Notes: generated from the sequence alone by a model not told the origin. Positions 35,196 to 45,706 are shown, counted from the first letter of the stretch. The stretch is DNA of 64,000 nucleotides from Arthrobacter sp. AQ5-06 (GCF_003287955.1 NZ_QMKP01000002.1:62001-126000), one strand, 5' to 3'. Numbers and translations: made by a program.

Positions 35196-35575
35196 AGTGA
35201 CAGCCCACCTTCACGTGCACCGTCAGCGACGGCGGCGATCCGGCCGTGGTACTTGTTACCACCGCGGTCGAAGACAACAGCTTCGATACCGGCAGCCTTG
35301 GCACGAGCGGCAACGAGCTCGCCAACGCGCTTGGCTTTGGCAGTCTTGTCGCCTTCGAATGCACGAAGGTCGGCTTCCAGTGTGGAGGCGCTCGCTACTG
35401 TCAGGCCCTTGGTGTCATCGACAACCTGGACGAATACGTGGCGTGCGGAGCGGTTGACGACCAGACGAGGACGTACAGCCGTGCCGGAGATGCGCTTGCG
35501 GATACGAAGCTGGCGGCGGCTGCGCGAAGCAGACTTGCTCTTGTTCGTACGCTTCTTGTTAATTGAGATGGCCAT
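35192..35575 (-). CDS. rplR: 50S ribosomal protein L18
   Basis: The 127-residue product starts [20 protein letters not shown] and has [24 protein letters not shown] and the ending [24 protein letters not shown]. This is the 5S rRNA-binding protein L18. It lies two bases after rplF and overlaps rpsE by 4. Confidence 0.98.
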   Translation of the reverse strand: MAISINKKRTNKSKSASRSRRQLRIRKRISGTAVRPRLVVNRSARHVFVQVVDDTKGLTVASASTLEADLRAFEGDKTAKAKRVGELVAARAKAAGIEAVVFDRGGNKYHGRIAAVADGAREGGLSL

Positions 35576-35577
35576 GG

Positions 35578-36114
35578 TTACTTACCAGCCTTTCCGACCT
35601 TGCGGCGGATGACTTCGCCTGCGTAGCGGATGCCCTTGCCCTTGTAGGGGTCCGGCTTCCGCAGCTTGCGAATGTTGGCAGCAACCTCGCCGACCTGCTG
35701 CTTGTTGATACCTGAAACAGAGAGCTTGGTCGGGGTCTCAACTGCAAAGGTGATGCCGTCCGGTGCGGTGACATTTACCGGGTGGCTGTAGCCGAGAGCG
35801 AACTCAAGGTCAGATCCCTTGGCCTGAACGCGGTAACCAGTACCAACGATTTCAAGCTTCTTCTCGTAGCCCTTGGTAACGCCCTCGATCATGTTGGAGA
35901 TCAGGGTGCGGGTCAGGCCGTGGAGTGAACGGGAGGCGCGCTCGTCGTTCGGGCGGGCGACAGTCAGGGTCTCTGCTTCCAGGGAAACCTCGATCGGGCT
36001 GGCCACAGTGTGGTTCAGCTCGCCTTTGGCACCCTTGACGCTGACGACAGAGCCGTCAACCTTGACCTCAACGCCGGCGGGAACGGTGATGGGGAGACGT
36101 CCAATACGTGACAT
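35578..36114 (-). CDS. rplF: 50S ribosomal protein L6
   Basis: The 178-residue product starts [21 protein letters not shown] and ends [21 protein letters not shown], both standard for L6. It is located at the base of the L7/L12 stalk. The gap from rpsH is 18 bases. Confidence 0.98.
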   Translation of the reverse strand: MSRIGRLPITVPAGVEVKVDGSVVSVKGAKGELNHTVASPIEVSLEAETLTVARPNDERASRSLHGLTRTLISNMIEGVTKGYEKKLEIVGTGYRVQAKGSDLEFALGYSHPVNVTAPDGITFAVETPTKLSVSGINKQQVGEVAANIRKLRKPDPYKGKGIRYAGEVIRRKVGKAGK

Positions 36115-36132
36115 TATTCTCTTCCTTTCCCG

Positions 36133-36531
36133 TTACCAGACGTAGGCGAGGACTTCGCCGCCCACGCCCTTCTTGCCGGCTTGCTTATCAGTCAAGAGGC
36201 CGGAAGAGGTGGACAGGATTGCGACACCCAGGCCACCGAGCACGTGCGGGAGGTTGGTGGACTTTGCGTAAACACGCAGGCCCGGCTTGGAAATACGACG
36301 AACGCCAGCGATTGAACGCTCGCGGTTCGGACCGAACTTAAGGTCGAGGGTCAGCTTCTTGCCAACCTCAGCCTCTTCTTCTTTCCAGGAGGCGATGTAA
36401 CCTTCAGCCTTCAGGATGTCGGCAACGCGTGCCTTGAGCTTGCTGTACGGCATGGACACGGAATCGTGGTATGCCGAGTTTGCATTGCGCAGACGCGTAA
36501 GCATGTCTGCGACAGGATCTGTCATTGTCAT
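36133..36531 (-). CDS. rpsH: 30S ribosomal protein S8
   Basis: The 132-residue product starts [20 protein letters not shown] and ends [26 protein letters not shown], the conserved S8 rRNA-binding end. In E. coli S8 represses the spc operon; whether it does so here is unknown. The 79-base gap before it is where rpsN (S14) stands in many bacteria, but no such gene is present. Confidence 0.98.
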   Translation of the reverse strand: MTMTDPVADMLTRLRNANSAYHDSVSMPYSKLKARVADILKAEGYIASWKEEEAEVGKKLTLDLKFGPNRERSIAGVRRISKPGLRVYAKSTNLPHVLGGLGVAILSTSSGLLTDKQAGKKGVGGEVLAYVW

Positions 36532-36610
36532 TTTGGGCTCTTGCCCTTCCTCATAACGGTTTCCTCACTGCTGCGTGAAGCATCAGCGAAGGACCTGTTA
36601 CGTAGTTAGA

Positions 36611-37192
36611 TTAGTCTTCGGCCTTGAACGGGAAACCAAGCGCCTTGAGCAGCGCGCGGCCTTCGTCATTGGTCTTGGCGGTGGTTACAACCGTGATGTC
36701 CATGCCGCGTACGCGGTCGATGGAATCCTGGTCGATTTCGTGGAACATAACCTGCTCGGTCAGACCGAAGGTGTAGTTGCCGTTGCCGTCGAACTGCTTG
36801 CCACTGAGGCCGCGGAAGTCGCGGATACGGGGCAGAGCCAGCGTGACCAGACGATCCAGGAATTCCCACATGCGGTCTCCACGCAGAGTCGCGTGTGCGC
36901 CGATGGGCATGCCTTCGCGCAGCTTGAACTGTGCGATCGACTTGCGGGCCTTGGTTACCTGCGGCTTCTGGCCGGTGATCAGGGTCAGATCGCGGACAGC
37001 GCCGTCGATCAGCTTGGAGTCCTTAGCGGCATCTCCAACACCCATGTTCACAACGACCTTCACCAGGCGGGGAACCTGGTTAACGTTGCTGTACTTGAAT
37101 TCCTCAACGAGCGTGCTCTTGATGGAATCGGCGTACTTGGTCTTCAGACGAGGAACGATCTTCGTTGCCGGAGTCTCGAGAGTCTCAGTCAT
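36611..37192 (-). CDS. rplE: 50S ribosomal protein L5
   Basis: The 193-residue product contains [48 protein letters not shown] and [22 protein letters not shown], all typical of the 5S rRNA-binding protein L5. The ATG overlaps the rplX stop by one base. Confidence 0.98.
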   Translation of the reverse strand: MTETLETPATKIVPRLKTKYADSIKSTLVEEFKYSNVNQVPRLVKVVVNMGVGDAAKDSKLIDGAVRDLTLITGQKPQVTKARKSIAQFKLREGMPIGAHATLRGDRMWEFLDRLVTLALPRIRDFRGLSGKQFDGNGNYTFGLTEQVMFHEIDQDSIDRVRGMDITVVTTAKTNDEGRALLKALGFPFKAED

Positions 37193-37551
37193 TAGATGTC
37201 CTTCCCGGAGCTCTTGGCCACGCGGACACGCACGTCGCGCTTCACGCCATTGCGCTCAACGGTCTCGGTGCGGAAACCCACGCGGGTGGGCTTCTTGGTG
37301 GACGGGTCAACCAGAGCCACGTTGGAGATGTGGACCGAAGCTTCTACGACCTCGATGCCACCAGTCTTGGTGCCGCGCTGCGACTGACCGGCCTTGGTGT
37401 GCTTGGTTACGCGGTTAATGCCTTCAACCAACACGCGGTTGGTCTCCGGGAATACGCGCAGAACCTTGCCCTGCTTACCTTTGTCGCCGCCGCGCTCAGC
37501 CTTGGCGCCAGTGATGACCTGAACGAGGTCACCCTTTTTGATCTTAGCCAT
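37192..37551 (-). CDS. rplX: 50S ribosomal protein L24
   Basis: The 119-residue product starts [22 protein letters not shown] with the KOW motif (GDLVQVITG...GKQGKVL) and starts early assembly of the 50S subunit. It lies three bases after rplN. Confidence 0.98.
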   Translation of the reverse strand: MAKIKKGDLVQVITGAKAERGGDKGKQGKVLRVFPETNRVLVEGINRVTKHTKAGQSQRGTKTGGIEVVEASVHISNVALVDPSTKKPTRVGFRTETVERNGVKRDVRVRVAKSSGKDI

Positions 37552-37554
37552 GGA

Positions 37555-37923
37555 CTAGAGCACCTCCGGAGCCAGAGAAACGATCTTCATGAACTTCTTG
37601 TCACGAAGTTCACGACCAACCGGCCCGAAGATACGGGTACCGCGGGGGTCACCGTCAGCCTTCAGGATCACAGCTGCGTTCTCGTCAAACTTGATGTAGG
37701 AACCATCCGCACGGCGGCGTTCCTTCTTGGTACGGACGATGACTGCCTTAACAACATCGCCCTTCTTTACGTTGCCGCCCGGAATTGCATCCTTGACGGT
37801 AGCGACGATGACGTCGCCAATGCCTGCGTAGCGACGGCCAGATCCACCGAGAACGCGAATGGTAAGGATTTCCTTAGCACCCGTGTTGTCGGCGACCTTG
37901 AGTCGCGACTCCTGCTGAATCAC
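37555..37923 (-). CDS. rplN: 50S ribosomal protein L14
   Basis: The 122-residue product starts [20 protein letters not shown] and ends [12 protein letters not shown], nearly invariant in bacteria. It forms bridge contacts with 16S rRNA. It is the first gene of the separate spc transcription unit here, with a 385-base leader region upstream. Confidence 0.98.
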   Translation of the reverse strand: MIQQESRLKVADNTGAKEILTIRVLGGSGRRYAGIGDVIVATVKDAIPGGNVKKGDVVKAVIVRTKKERRRADGSYIKFDENAAVILKADGDPRGTRIFGPVGRELRDKKFMKIVSLAPEVL

Positions 37924-38308
37924 TATTTACTCCTTGCGTCGCGCCGGTTCTCAGACCGAAAATCTTCCTACGGAATGAGCCTTGCGGAACGGTTGATCGG
38001 GGTGTCTCTTGACCTGCCTGGATTTTGCCAGACCAGGCCTAAACTCCCGTGCCAAAAACATTTGCTTCCCAGGCGGATCCGGACAGGTCCGAAGCACGAG
38101 GGGGCACTATGCCGTGGCACGATTGTTTACGAGGTTGATGACGGCGCACAGAGGGCGCCATACAAACTCAATATCCTAGCACAGTTGGGGCCATCTCCGA
38201 TATCACACGGCGGCGTCCGCAGCGCAACCGCCACGAAATGCGGAAACCCCCGCTCCCAAAAGGGAACGGGGGTTTCCAGTGCAGTACCTGCAAGCAGGCT
38301 GCGGGGTG
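37924..38308 (-). promoter_or_regulatory. Gene-free leader between S10 and spc clusters
   Basis: No gene is supported in these 385 bases. On the minus strand an extended -10 (TGTGC then TAGGAT, 38178-38173) is the best promoter candidate for rplN, without a good -35. A GCCTGG/CCAGGC inverted repeat (38016-38038) lies in the resulting leader of about 240 bases. The S10 terminator occupies 38242-38277. In E. coli these clusters are also separate units. Confidence 0.45.
38242..38277 (-). terminator. Terminator of the S10 cluster after rpsQ
   Basis: GGAAACCCCCGCTCCC (38242-38257) pairs with GGGAACGGGGGTTTCC (38262-38277), a 16-base-pair stem with one G-U pair and a 4-base loop. The 3' arm on the minus strand contains the U residues. 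Confidence 0.8.
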
Positions 38309-38617
38309 TTACTTGGCCTTTTCGAGGATCTCGACCAGACGCCACCGCTTGGTAGCGGACAGCGGGCGGGTCTCGGCGAGGAGAACGAGGTCGCCGATGC
38401 CGGCGCTGTTCTCTTCGTCGTGAGCCTTGATCTTCGTGTTGCGGCGGATGACTTTGCCGTACAAAGCGTGCTTTACGCGGTCCTCTACCTGGACAACGAT
38501 GGTCTTTTCCATCTTGTCCGAGACTACGTAGCCACGCTTCGTCTTACGGTCACCGCGTTCGCCAGCCGTAGCTGCTGCGGAAACAGTTTCCGTCACGTTC
38601 TCGTCCTTTTCACTCAC
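38309..38617 (-). CDS. rpsQ: 30S ribosomal protein S17
   Basis: The 102-residue product has the S17 OB fold: [46 protein letters not shown]. The first 20 or so residues are an extra acidic stretch. The start is GTG, overlapping the rpmC stop by 4 bases. It is the last gene of the S10 cluster. Confidence 0.98.
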   Translation of the reverse strand: MSEKDENVTETVSAAATAGERGDRKTKRGYVVSDKMEKTIVVQVEDRVKHALYGKVIRRNTKIKAHDEENSAGIGDLVLLAETRPLSATKRWRLVEILEKAK

Positions 38618-38943
38618 TTGGCATCCTCCTCGGCCTCAACCGTTTCAGCCGTTTCGGCCTTCTTGGTTGCAGCCTTCTTGGACTTCTTCTCTTCCTTGGC
38701 TTCCACAACCGGTGCGGCAACCTCGGCACGAATGCCCAGCTCGCGCTCACGGAGAACGGTGTAGATGCGTGCGATGTCCTTCTTTACCGCGCGCAGACGA
38801 CCGTGGTTCTCCAGCTGACCGGTGGCGGACTGGAAACGCAGGTTGAACAGCTCTTCCTTAGCCTTACGGAGTTCTTCAACGAGGCGCTCGTTGTCGAACG
38901 TGTCCAGCTGTGCGGATGCAAGTTCCTTGGATCCTACTGCCAT
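38614..38943 (-). CDS. rpmC: 50S ribosomal protein L29
   Basis: Residues 1-75 are the two-helix L29 domain ([51 protein letters not shown]). The remaining 35 residues are a Lys/Glu/Ala-rich tail, so the protein is 109 residues against about 63 in E. coli. L29 lies at the polypeptide exit where trigger factor and SRP bind, so the tail could reach the exit area. Confidence 0.96.
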   Translation of the reverse strand: MAVGSKELASAQLDTFDNERLVEELRKAKEELFNLRFQSATGQLENHGRLRAVKKDIARIYTVLRERELGIRAEVAAPVVEAKEEKKSKKAATKKAETAETVEAEEDAK

Positions 38944-38945
38944 TT

Positions 38946-39362
38946 CTATTCACCACCTTCGCGACGCAAAATGCGTGCCTTCAACGGGAGCTTGTGGATT
39001 GCCAGGCGCAGGGCCTCGCGAGCTACCGATTCCTCGACGCCGGAGATCTCAAAGAGAACCCGGCCCGGCTTGACGTTTGAGACCCACCATTCCGGTGAAC
39101 CCTTACCGGAACCCATGCGGGTTTCGGCAGGCTTCTTGGTGATCGGACGGTCCGGGTAAATGTTGATCCAGACCTTACCGCCACGCTTGATGTGGCGGGT
39201 CATCGCGATACGGGCAGACTCGATCTGACGGTTGGTGACGTATGCCGGGCTCAGTGCCTGGATACCCCACTCACCGAAGGAGACCTTGGTGCCGCCCGTA
39301 GCAGCGCCGGAACGACCCGGGTGGTGCTGCTTACGGTGCTTGACTCGACGTGGGATAAGCAT
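38946..39362 (-). CDS. rplP: 50S ribosomal protein L16
   Basis: The 138-residue product starts [20 protein letters not shown] and contains [40 protein letters not shown], typical of L16 near the A site. It directly abuts rpsC. Confidence 0.98.
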   Translation of the reverse strand: MLIPRRVKHRKQHHPGRSGAATGGTKVSFGEWGIQALSPAYVTNRQIESARIAMTRHIKRGGKVWINIYPDRPITKKPAETRMGSGKGSPEWWVSNVKPGRVLFEISGVEESVAREALRLAIHKLPLKARILRREGGE

Positions 39363-40205
39363 TTAAGCCTGTCCTCCTTCTACTGCAGCAGGTGCAGCCT
39401 CAACTGCCGGAGCAACGGCCGCCGGAGCTGCCTCTGCTGCCGGACGGTCGGTACGACGGCGGCGGTCACCACGGTCAGCGCCGCCGGCGCCACCCGGGCG
39501 GCCCGGACGGTCGCTGGGACCGCGGCCACGGGACGGAGCAGCAGCTGCCTGCTGAGCCAGTTCCTTGGCGGTGACGTCACCCTTGTAGATCCAGACCTTC
39601 ACGCCGATGCGGCCAAAGGTGGTCTTGGCCTCGTAGAAGCCGTAGTCGATGTTCGCACGGAGGGTGTGCAGGGGCACACGGCCTTCGCGGTAGAACTCCG
39701 AGCGGGACATTTCTGCGCCACCCAGTCGACCGGAGCAGGCGATACGGATGCCCTTGGCACCTGCACGCTGAGCGGACTGCATTGCCTTCTTCATCGCACG
39801 GCGGAAAGCCACGCGGGAAGTCAGCTGCTCAGCAACGCCCTGGGCAACAAGCTGTGCTTCCATCTCGGGGTTCTTGACCTCGAGGATGTTCAGCTGGACC
39901 TGCTTGCCCGTCAGCTTCTCAAGCTCGCCGCGGATGCGGTCTGCTTCAGCGCCGCGGCGGCCGATAACGATGCCGGGACGTGCCGTGTGGATATCCACGC
40001 GGACACGGTCACGGGTGCGCTCGATTTCAACCTTGGCGATACCGGCGCGCTCCATGCCAACTGACATGAGCTGGCGGATACGGATGTCTTCGCGAACGAA
40101 GTCCTTATACCGCTGTCCGGGCTTGGTGCTGTCAGCGAACCAGTGCGATACGTGATCGGTGGTGATGCCGAGTCGGAACCCGTGCGGGTTAACTTTCTGT
40201 CCCAC
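39363..40205 (-). CDS. rpsC: 30S ribosomal protein S3
   Basis: The 280-residue product starts [23 protein letters not shown]. It has the KH domain with [20 protein letters not shown] and the C-terminal [34 protein letters not shown]. The last 70 residues are an Arg/Gly then Ala/Pro-rich tail not found in E. coli S3. It lies at the mRNA entrance. It abuts rplV and rplP. Confidence 0.98.
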   Translation of the reverse strand: MGQKVNPHGFRLGITTDHVSHWFADSTKPGQRYKDFVREDIRIRQLMSVGMERAGIAKVEIERTRDRVRVDIHTARPGIVIGRRGAEADRIRGELEKLTGKQVQLNILEVKNPEMEAQLVAQGVAEQLTSRVAFRRAMKKAMQSAQRAGAKGIRIACSGRLGGAEMSRSEFYREGRVPLHTLRANIDYGFYEAKTTFGRIGVKVWIYKGDVTAKELAQQAAAAPSRGRGPSDRPGRPGGAGGADRGDRRRRTDRPAAEAAPAAVAPAVEAAPAAVEGGQA

Positions 40206-40571
40206 TTAGCGAGCCTCCTCTTTCTCAGGTGTAGCGACTACCACAGTGATGTGGCTGGTGCGCTTCTTGATCTGAAATGCACGACCCTGAGCACGCGGCT
40301 GGAACCGCTTCATGGTCGGGCCTTCATCAACATACATTTCGCTGATGATGAGGTCGCTTTCGTCAAACGAAACACCGTCGCGGTCCGCGAGGGACCGAGC
40401 GTTTGCGATTGCCGACTGAACTACCTTGAATACCGGCTCCGAAGCTGCCTGGGGGGCAAACTTCAGAATTGCCAGAGCCTCATTCGCTTGCTTACCACGA
40501 ACAAGGTTGACGACGCGCCGGGCCTTCATAGGCGTTACGCGGATGTGACGCGCAATTGCCTTGGCTTCCAT
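40206..40571 (-). CDS. rplV: 50S ribosomal protein L22
   Basis: The 121-residue product starts [27 protein letters not shown] and contains the tunnel-loop segment [30 protein letters not shown]. The wild-type-like loop lines the exit tunnel. Confidence 0.98.
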   Translation of the reverse strand: MEAKAIARHIRVTPMKARRVVNLVRGKQANEALAILKFAPQAASEPVFKVVQSAIANARSLADRDGVSFDESDLIISEMYVDEGPTMKRFQPRAQGRAFQIKKRTSHITVVVATPEKEEAR

Positions 40572-40609
40572 TGCTTTCCTTCTCTCGTCTTTGACGTAAG
40601 TGCAGGCGC

Positions 40610-40891
40610 CTAGCGGCGCTTGCCCTTACGGTCGTCCTTGACATGGCCGCGGAATGTCCGCGTGGGAGCGAATTCGCCGAGCTTGTGCCCGACCATCGAC
40701 TCGGTGACAAACACCGGAATGTGCTTGCGTCCGTCGTGTACGGCGATCGTGTGCCCGAGCATGTCGGGGATGATCATCGAACGGCGGGACCAGGTCTTGA
40801 TGACGTTCTTGGTGCCCTTATCGTTTTCCCTGGCTACCTTTACAAAGAGGTGCTGGTCAACGAAAGGACCTTTTTTCAGGCTGCGTGGCAT
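40610..40891 (-). CDS. rpsS: 30S ribosomal protein S19
   Basis: The 93-residue product starts [20 protein letters not shown] and contains [30 protein letters not shown], standard S19 in the head of the small subunit. Confidence 0.98.
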   Translation of the reverse strand: MPRSLKKGPFVDQHLFVKVARENDKGTKNVIKTWSRRSMIIPDMLGHTIAVHDGRKHIPVFVTESMVGHKLGEFAPTRTFRGHVKDDRKGKRR

Positions 40892-40903
40892 GTGTCCAGG
40901 CTC

Positions 40904-41743
40904 CTATCGCTTGTTCTTGCCAGTACGACGGCGACGAACAATAAGCTTGTCGCTCTCTTTGTTGGGACGCCGGGTGCGGCCTTCCCGCTTACCGTTCGGG
41001 TTGACGGGGTGACGTCCACCGGACGTCTTACCCTCGCCACCACCGTGCGGGTGGTCAACCGGGTTCATCGCGACACCACGGACGGTCGGGCGAACGCCCT
41101 TCCAGCGCATGCGGCCGGCCTTACCCCAGTTGATGTTCGACTGCTCGGCGTTGCCGACCTCGCCGACGGTTGCGCGGCAGCGCACGTCAACGTTGCGGAT
41201 TTCGCCGGAAGGCAGCCGCAGCTGGGCGAAGCGGCCTTCCTTGGCTACAAGCTGGATCGATGCACCGGCGGAGCGGCCCATCTTGGCGCCGCCGCCCGGA
41301 CGCAGTTCAACTGCGTGGATTACGGTACCAACCGGGATGTTGAGCAGCGGCAGGTTGTTACCGGGCTTGATGTCAGCACCGGAACCTGCCTCAACGACGT
41401 CACCCTGGGAGAGCTTGTTCGGGGCGATGATGTAACGCTTGGTGCCATCAACGTAGTGCAGGAGGGCGATGCGAGCCGTACGGTTCGGATCGTACTCGAT
41501 TTCGGCAACGCGGGCGTTGACGCCGTCTTTGTCGTGGCGACGGAAGTCGATCAGACGGTACTGGCGCTTGTGGCCACCACCCTTGTGACGGGTCGTGATC
41601 TTACCGGAGTTGTTACGGCCGCCCTTTTTGGGCAGCGGACGTACCAACGACTTTTCCGGCGTCGACCGCGTGATTTCGGTGAAGTCCGCTACGCTCGAGC
41701 CACGACGGCCCGGGGTAGTCGGCTTGTATTTACGGATTCCCAT
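40904..41743 (-). CDS. rplB: 50S ribosomal protein L2
   Basis: The 279-residue product starts [21 protein letters not shown]. It has the conserved peptidyl-transferase-associated segment [23 protein letters not shown], including the His important for activity, and ends in a basic tail. Confidence 0.98.
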   Translation of the reverse strand: MGIRKYKPTTPGRRGSSVADFTEITRSTPEKSLVRPLPKKGGRNNSGKITTRHKGGGHKRQYRLIDFRRHDKDGVNARVAEIEYDPNRTARIALLHYVDGTKRYIIAPNKLSQGDVVEAGSGADIKPGNNLPLLNIPVGTVIHAVELRPGGGAKMGRSAGASIQLVAKEGRFAQLRLPSGEIRNVDVRCRATVGEVGNAEQSNINWGKAGRMRWKGVRPTVRGVAMNPVDHPHGGGEGKTSGGRHPVNPNGKREGRTRRPNKESDKLIVRRRRTGKNKR

Positions 41744-41772
41744 AATTTATTTCCTCGTTAAAGTGGTCTCCG

Positions 41773-42078
41773 CTACGAGAGCGGACCGCCGAAGATGTCG
41801 ATGGTGCCTTCTTTGAGGCTCACAATTGCACGCTTGGTGTTCTTGCGGGTACCCCATCCGAATTTGGTGCGCTTGCGCTTACCGGCACGGTTGATGGTGT
41901 TGATCGATTCGACCTTGACGGAGAAAATCTTCTCCACGGCCAGCTTGATCTCGGTCTTGTTCGAGCGGGGGTCCACCAGGAAGGTGTACTTGCCCTCATC
42001 GATCAGGCCGTAGCTTTTTTCCGATACGACGGGTGCAAGCACGACGTCGCGCGGGTCTTTGATGGTGGCTGCACTCAC
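41773..42078 (-). CDS. rplW: 50S ribosomal protein L23
   Basis: The 101-residue product contains [44 protein letters not shown], the L23 domain at the exit tunnel that docks trigger factor and SRP. The start is GTG, overlapping the rplD stop by 4 bases. Confidence 0.98.
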   Translation of the reverse strand: MSAATIKDPRDVVLAPVVSEKSYGLIDEGKYTFLVDPRSNKTEIKLAVEKIFSVKVESINTINRAGKRKRTKFGWGTRKNTKRAIVSLKEGTIDIFGGPLS

Positions 42079-42698
42079 TTGGCATCCTCCTCGTTCTTTG
42101 CTACTGCCCGGTCAGCAACGAATGCTTCATAGGCAGCCTTGGTGAAGACAACGTCGTCAGAGACGAGTACGTCGTAGGTGTTCAGCTGGTCTGCGTACAG
42201 AACGTGAACACCGGCGAGGTTGCGCACGGAAAGTGCTGCAACATCGTTGGCGCGCTCGATGACAACCAGCAGGTTCTTGCGCTCGGAAATTCCGCGCAGC
42301 GTTGCCAGTGCGTTCTTGACGGACGGCTTGGTGCCCTCCACCAGTTCAGCAACAACGTGGATGCGTCCGTTGCGTGCCCGGTCAGAGAGTGCGCCGCGCA
42401 GTGCAGCAGCAATCATCTTCTTGGGGGTGCGCTGGCTGTAGTCACGCGGTGTGGGACCGTGGACTACGCCACCACCGGTCATGTGAGGAGCACGGATTGA
42501 ACCCTGACGGGCGCGGCCGGTGCCCTTCTGCTTGAACGGCTTGCGACCTGCACCGGAAACCTCGGCGCGGGTCTTGGTTTTGTGGGTACCCTGGCGAGCA
42601 GCAGCGAGCTGGGCTACGACGACCTGGTGCAGCAGCGGCACGTTGGTCTGAACGTCGAAGATCTCTGCAGGCAGGTCAACCTTGACAGTGCTAGTCAT
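42075..42698 (-). CDS. rplD: 50S ribosomal protein L4
   Basis: The 207-residue product has the long tunnel loop [46 protein letters not shown]. In E. coli L4 represses the S10 operon; a similar loop here is possible because a long leader precedes rpsJ, but it is not shown. Confidence 0.98.
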   Translation of the reverse strand: MTSTVKVDLPAEIFDVQTNVPLLHQVVVAQLAAARQGTHKTKTRAEVSGAGRKPFKQKGTGRARQGSIRAPHMTGGGVVHGPTPRDYSQRTPKKMIAAALRGALSDRARNGRIHVVAELVEGTKPSVKNALATLRGISERKNLLVVIERANDVAALSVRNLAGVHVLYADQLNTYDVLVSDDVVFTKAAYEAFVADRAVAKNEEDAK

Positions 42699-42702
42699 TG
42701 AA

Positions 42703-43353
42703 CTAGGCTCCCTTCACGGCGGTGCGTACGAGTACGACCTGGCCGCGGGCGCCGGGGACGGCACCCTTGATCAGGAGCAGCGACTTCTCGACGTCAACTG
42801 CGTGAACCGTGAGGTTCAGCGTGGTGTGACGAACGGCGCCCATACGGCCGGCCATTTTCATGCCCTTGAAGACGCGGCTCGGGGTGGATGCGCCACCGAT
42901 TGAACCGGGCTTACGGTGGTTCTTGTGAGCACCGTGTGAGGCGGGAGCACCGTGGAAGCCGTGACGCTTCATAACACCGGCGAAGCCCTTACCCTTGGTG
43001 GTGCCAATAACGTCGATCTTCTGGCCGGCTTCGAAGAGCTCAACAGAAAGCTCCTGGCCCAGCTCGTAAGTGTCAGCATCTGCAGTGCGCAGTTCGACGA
43101 CGTGGCGGCGAGGCGTGACGCCTGCCTTTTCAAAGTGACCAGCCAGCGGCTTGGTGACCTTGCGGGGATCGATCTGGCCGTAGCCGATCTGAACAGCTAC
43201 GTAGCCATCAGTGTCTGCGTTGCGCAGCTGGGTGATGACGTTCGAATCTGCCTGGACCACAGTGACGGGGATGAGCTTGTTGTTCTCGTCCCAGACCTGG
43301 GTCATGCCGAGCTTCGTGCCCAGCAGGCCCTTTACGTTACGGGTTGCGGTCAT
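42703..43353 (-). CDS. rplC: 50S ribosomal protein L3
   Basis: The 216-residue product starts [33 protein letters not shown] and contains the conserved [31 protein letters not shown] loop that reaches towards the peptidyl-transferase centre. Confidence 0.98.
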   Translation of the reverse strand: MTATRNVKGLLGTKLGMTQVWDENNKLIPVTVVQADSNVITQLRNADTDGYVAVQIGYGQIDPRKVTKPLAGHFEKAGVTPRRHVVELRTADADTYELGQELSVELFEAGQKIDVIGTTKGKGFAGVMKRHGFHGAPASHGAHKNHRKPGSIGGASTPSRVFKGMKMAGRMGAVRHTTLNLTVHAVDVEKSLLLIKGAVPGARGQVVLVRTAVKGA

Positions 43354-43370
43354 AGTCTCTCAGCACCTCC

Positions 43371-43679
43371 CTACAGCTTGATTTCGATGTTCACGTCGGC
43401 CGGCAGGTCGAGACGCATAAGCGAATCAACAGCCTTCGGCGTGGGATCGATGATGTCGATAAGACGCTTGTGCGTGCGCATTTCAAAGTGCTCGCGGCTG
43501 TCCTTGTACTTGTGCGGAGAGCGGATTACACAGTAAATGTTCTTCTCCGTCGGCAGCGGCACGGGGCCAACTACCGTTGCGCCTGCGCGCGTGACCGTCT
43601 CAACGATCTTCCGTGCTGAAACGTCAATGACCTCGTGGTCATATGACTTCAGCCGGATGCGGATTTTTTGTCCCGCCAT
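43371..43679 (-). CDS. rpsJ: 30S ribosomal protein S10
   Basis: The 102-residue product starts [34 protein letters not shown] and ends [13 protein letters not shown]. It is the first gene of the S10 cluster and also the NusE partner of NusB in antitermination. Confidence 0.98.
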   Translation of the reverse strand: MAGQKIRIRLKSYDHEVIDVSARKIVETVTRAGATVVGPVPLPTEKNIYCVIRSPHKYKDSREHFEMRTHKRLIDIIDPTPKAVDSLMRLDLPADVNIEIKL

Positions 43680-44113
43680 GTCGCCTGACTCTCTTTCAGT
43701 TAGTGCTGCTCCCGGTGAGGGCTGCTCTGTTCACTTTCCTGTTGCATGTGGCTGCCGAAGCATTTGAAGTCTGAACTACCACCCGCCGCACAAGCTGAAT
43801 CCGGATGAATCCGGGTTCCTCAACCTGCCGACGTAACCGACCCCCGCGGTCGGGCGTGTCGCGCTTAGCACGCATACAAATCCGCAGTTCCATGGGGAGT
43901 GGGTTATGTTTGGGCTCCCACTTGGACCCTGACACCCGGCATTATCCGGATCGGGACACGAAGAAGCGCTTGAACAACTCATCTAGTATGCCGGATATTA
44001 TGCCCAGAAGCGAATCTGCAGGCTGACACCTCCCCGTCCTGCCCACTGGGCATCTGGGCTTGGCGGCGCTTGGGGTCATTGCCTTCGGCAACATCCGAAT
44101 GGATGATGGGGGA
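43680..44113. promoter_or_regulatory. Divergent promoter region between S10 cluster and GH1 gene
   Basis: I see no convincing gene here. On the minus strand two -10-like hexamers, GATAAT (43946-43941) and CATAAT (44002-43997), could start the S10 transcript, giving a leader of about 260-310 bases; neither has a good -35. The leader contains a direct repeat GAATCCGG overlapping the palindrome ATCCGGAT near 43800. On the plus strand TTGAAC (43970-43975) and TATTAT (43996-44001) are 20 bases apart, a weak candidate for the GH1 gene. Confidence 0.35.
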
Positions 44114-45565
44114 ATGACCGTCGAAGATGACGTTTCCGTCCAGGATCTGGCCGGCCTACTGCCCAGCTCGTTCACCCTGGGAGTTGCCGCGGCCGCCTTC
44201 CAGATAGAAGGCGCCCTCTCCGCTGACGGGCGGGGCCCCTCCGGCTGGGACGCCTTCGCGGAGAAACCCGGCGCCATCATCGATGGACGCTCCCCCGCAG
44301 TGGCCTGCGACCACTACAACCGCTCGCCCGAAGATGTGGCTCTGATGCGGGACCTCGGCGTGGATTCCTACCGCTTTTCCATCTCTTGGCCGCGGATCCA
44401 GCCGGACGGCCGCGGCGCGTTCAACAAGCAGGGCCTGGACTTCTACGACCGCCTGATCGATCAACTGCTCGAAGCCGGCATCTCCCCCATGGCCACCCTC
44501 TACCACTGGGATACACCCCTGCCCTTGGAACACCGCGGCGGCTGGATGAACAGGGCCACCGCTGAACGCTTCGCTGAGTATGCAGGCGCGGCCGGCGAGC
44601 GTTTTGGTGATCGCGTGGACCAGTGGGTCACCCTCAATGAACCGGCCTCGGTGGTGCTCAACGGCTATGCGCTGGGCGTCCATGCCCCCGGACGGGGTCT
44701 CCTCTTTGACGCGTTTCCTGCTGTCCACAACCAGCTGCTTGCCCATGGCATGGCCGTCCAGGCGCTGCGTGCAGCAGGGGTCCACGGCGGAATCGGCGTG
44801 ACCAACCTCCACTCCCCCGTCCGGCCGGCCACGCGGAAACTCACGGACAAATACATCGCGCTGGTTTTCGACCTGATGCTCAACCGCATATATGCCGAGC
44901 CGATCCTCCTGGGCCGGTACCCCCGCCCGCCGCTCATCGCCAAGCCCTGGTTCCGGTCGTTCGGCAGAATCCCCGACGCCGACCTCCGCACCATCCATCA
45001 GCCTCTGGACTTCTACGGCGTCAACTATTACTACCCGACAAAGGTGGCAGCCGGACGGGGTCCGGCCGAAAGCCCCACGGGTCCCGCCGAGGCCATGGTG
45101 CGGGTGCCGTTCCACCAGGAGACGTTTCCCGAATACGGCACCACGGGTTTCGGCTGGCCGGTGGCTCCGGAGCATCTGGGCATCCTGTTGCGCGAGCTGA
45201 AGGACCGCTACCGGGATGCCTTGCCGCCGATCTACATCACCGAAAGCGGTGCCAGCTTCCCTGAGCCCGAGCATGTCACCGGCCCCGTCCACGACCAGCA
45301 GCGGATCGATTACATCTCGGAACACCTGCGGCACGCGCTGGAAGCAACGGCTCCGGGCGGAATTGCCCACGACGTGGACCTCCGCGGTTATTACGTCTGG
45401 ACGCTGATGGACAACTTCGAATGGGCCGCAGGATACTCACAGCGTTTCGGACTTGTGCACGTGGATTTCGACACACTGGAGCGCACACCCAAGGAATCGT
45501 TCTACTGGTACCGGGCGCTCAGCCGGGCCCGGAAATCACTGGCCGGCGAAGGCCCGCCCGGCTGA
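44114..45565 (+). CDS. Family 1 glycoside hydrolase (beta-glucosidase type)
   Basis: A retaining beta-glycosidase of about 483 residues. The N-terminal family signature FTLGVAAAAFQIEGALSADGRGPSGWD is present. The acid/base Glu is E176 in TLNEP and the nucleophile is E377 in ITESG, counted from the ATG at 44114. The C-terminal part has YYVWTLMDNFEWAAGYSQRFGLVHVDF. The start is uncertain: G-rich sequence immediately before 44114 is rather close for an SD, and in-frame ATG 44099 or TTG 44060 would add 5 or 18 residues. It is cytoplasmic (no signal) and so probably hydrolyses imported beta-glucosides. It stands alone with no sugar transporter beside it. Confidence 0.92.
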   Translation: MTVEDDVSVQDLAGLLPSSFTLGVAAAAFQIEGALSADGRGPSGWDAFAEKPGAIIDGRSPAVACDHYNRSPEDVALMRDLGVDSYRFSISWPRIQPDGRGAFNKQGLDFYDRLIDQLLEAGISPMATLYHWDTPLPLEHRGGWMNRATAERFAEYAGAAGERFGDRVDQWVTLNEPASVVLNGYALGVHAPGRGLLFDAFPAVHNQLLAHGMAVQALRAAGVHGGIGVTNLHSPVRPATRKLTDKYIALVFDLMLNRIYAEPILLGRYPRPPLIAKPWFRSFGRIPDADLRTIHQPLDFYGVNYYYPTKVAAGRGPAESPTGPAEAMVRVPFHQETFPEYGTTGFGWPVAPEHLGILLRELKDRYRDALPPIYITESGASFPEPEHVTGPVHDQQRIDYISEHLRHALEATAPGGIAHDVDLRGYYVWTLMDNFEWAAGYSQRFGLVHVDFDTLERTPKESFYWYRALSRARKSLAGEGPPG

Positions 45566-45580
45566 AGCCTGCTGGCCCTG

Positions 45581-45706
45581 CTACTTGTCCTTGTTTGCCC
45601 GGTTGATACGCTTGGCGCGGTCAATCTCGGTGCGGAAATGCTTCTTGGCCCAGAAAACTCCGGCGACCACGGCAACCGCGATGATCAGAAAAATCAGCCA
45701 TTCCAT
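45581..45706 (-). CDS. Small membrane protein, 41 residues
   Basis: The product has one membrane helix (EWLIFLIIAVAVVAGVFWA) followed by a basic tail (KKHFRTEIDRAKRINRANKDK). An ideal SD AGGAGG is nine bases upstream of the ATG at 45706. The frame is open further upstream to 45841, but that part overlaps the next gene. It is 31 bases downstream of the giant membrane protein gene on the same strand, so the two may be co-expressed. No function is recognised. Confidence 0.7.
   Translation of the reverse strand: MEWLIFLIIAVAVVAGVFWAKKHFRTEIDRAKRINRANKDK

Noticed and set aside
37165..38355. 396-codon plus-strand frame across rplX, rplN and the gap
   Set aside because: It spans two certain ribosomal genes on the other strand and the leader; no start signal and no family resemblance.
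43696..43935. 79-codon frame in the S10 leader
   Set aside because: Composition looks non-coding, no SD precedes it and it lies in the expected untranslated leader of rpsJ.
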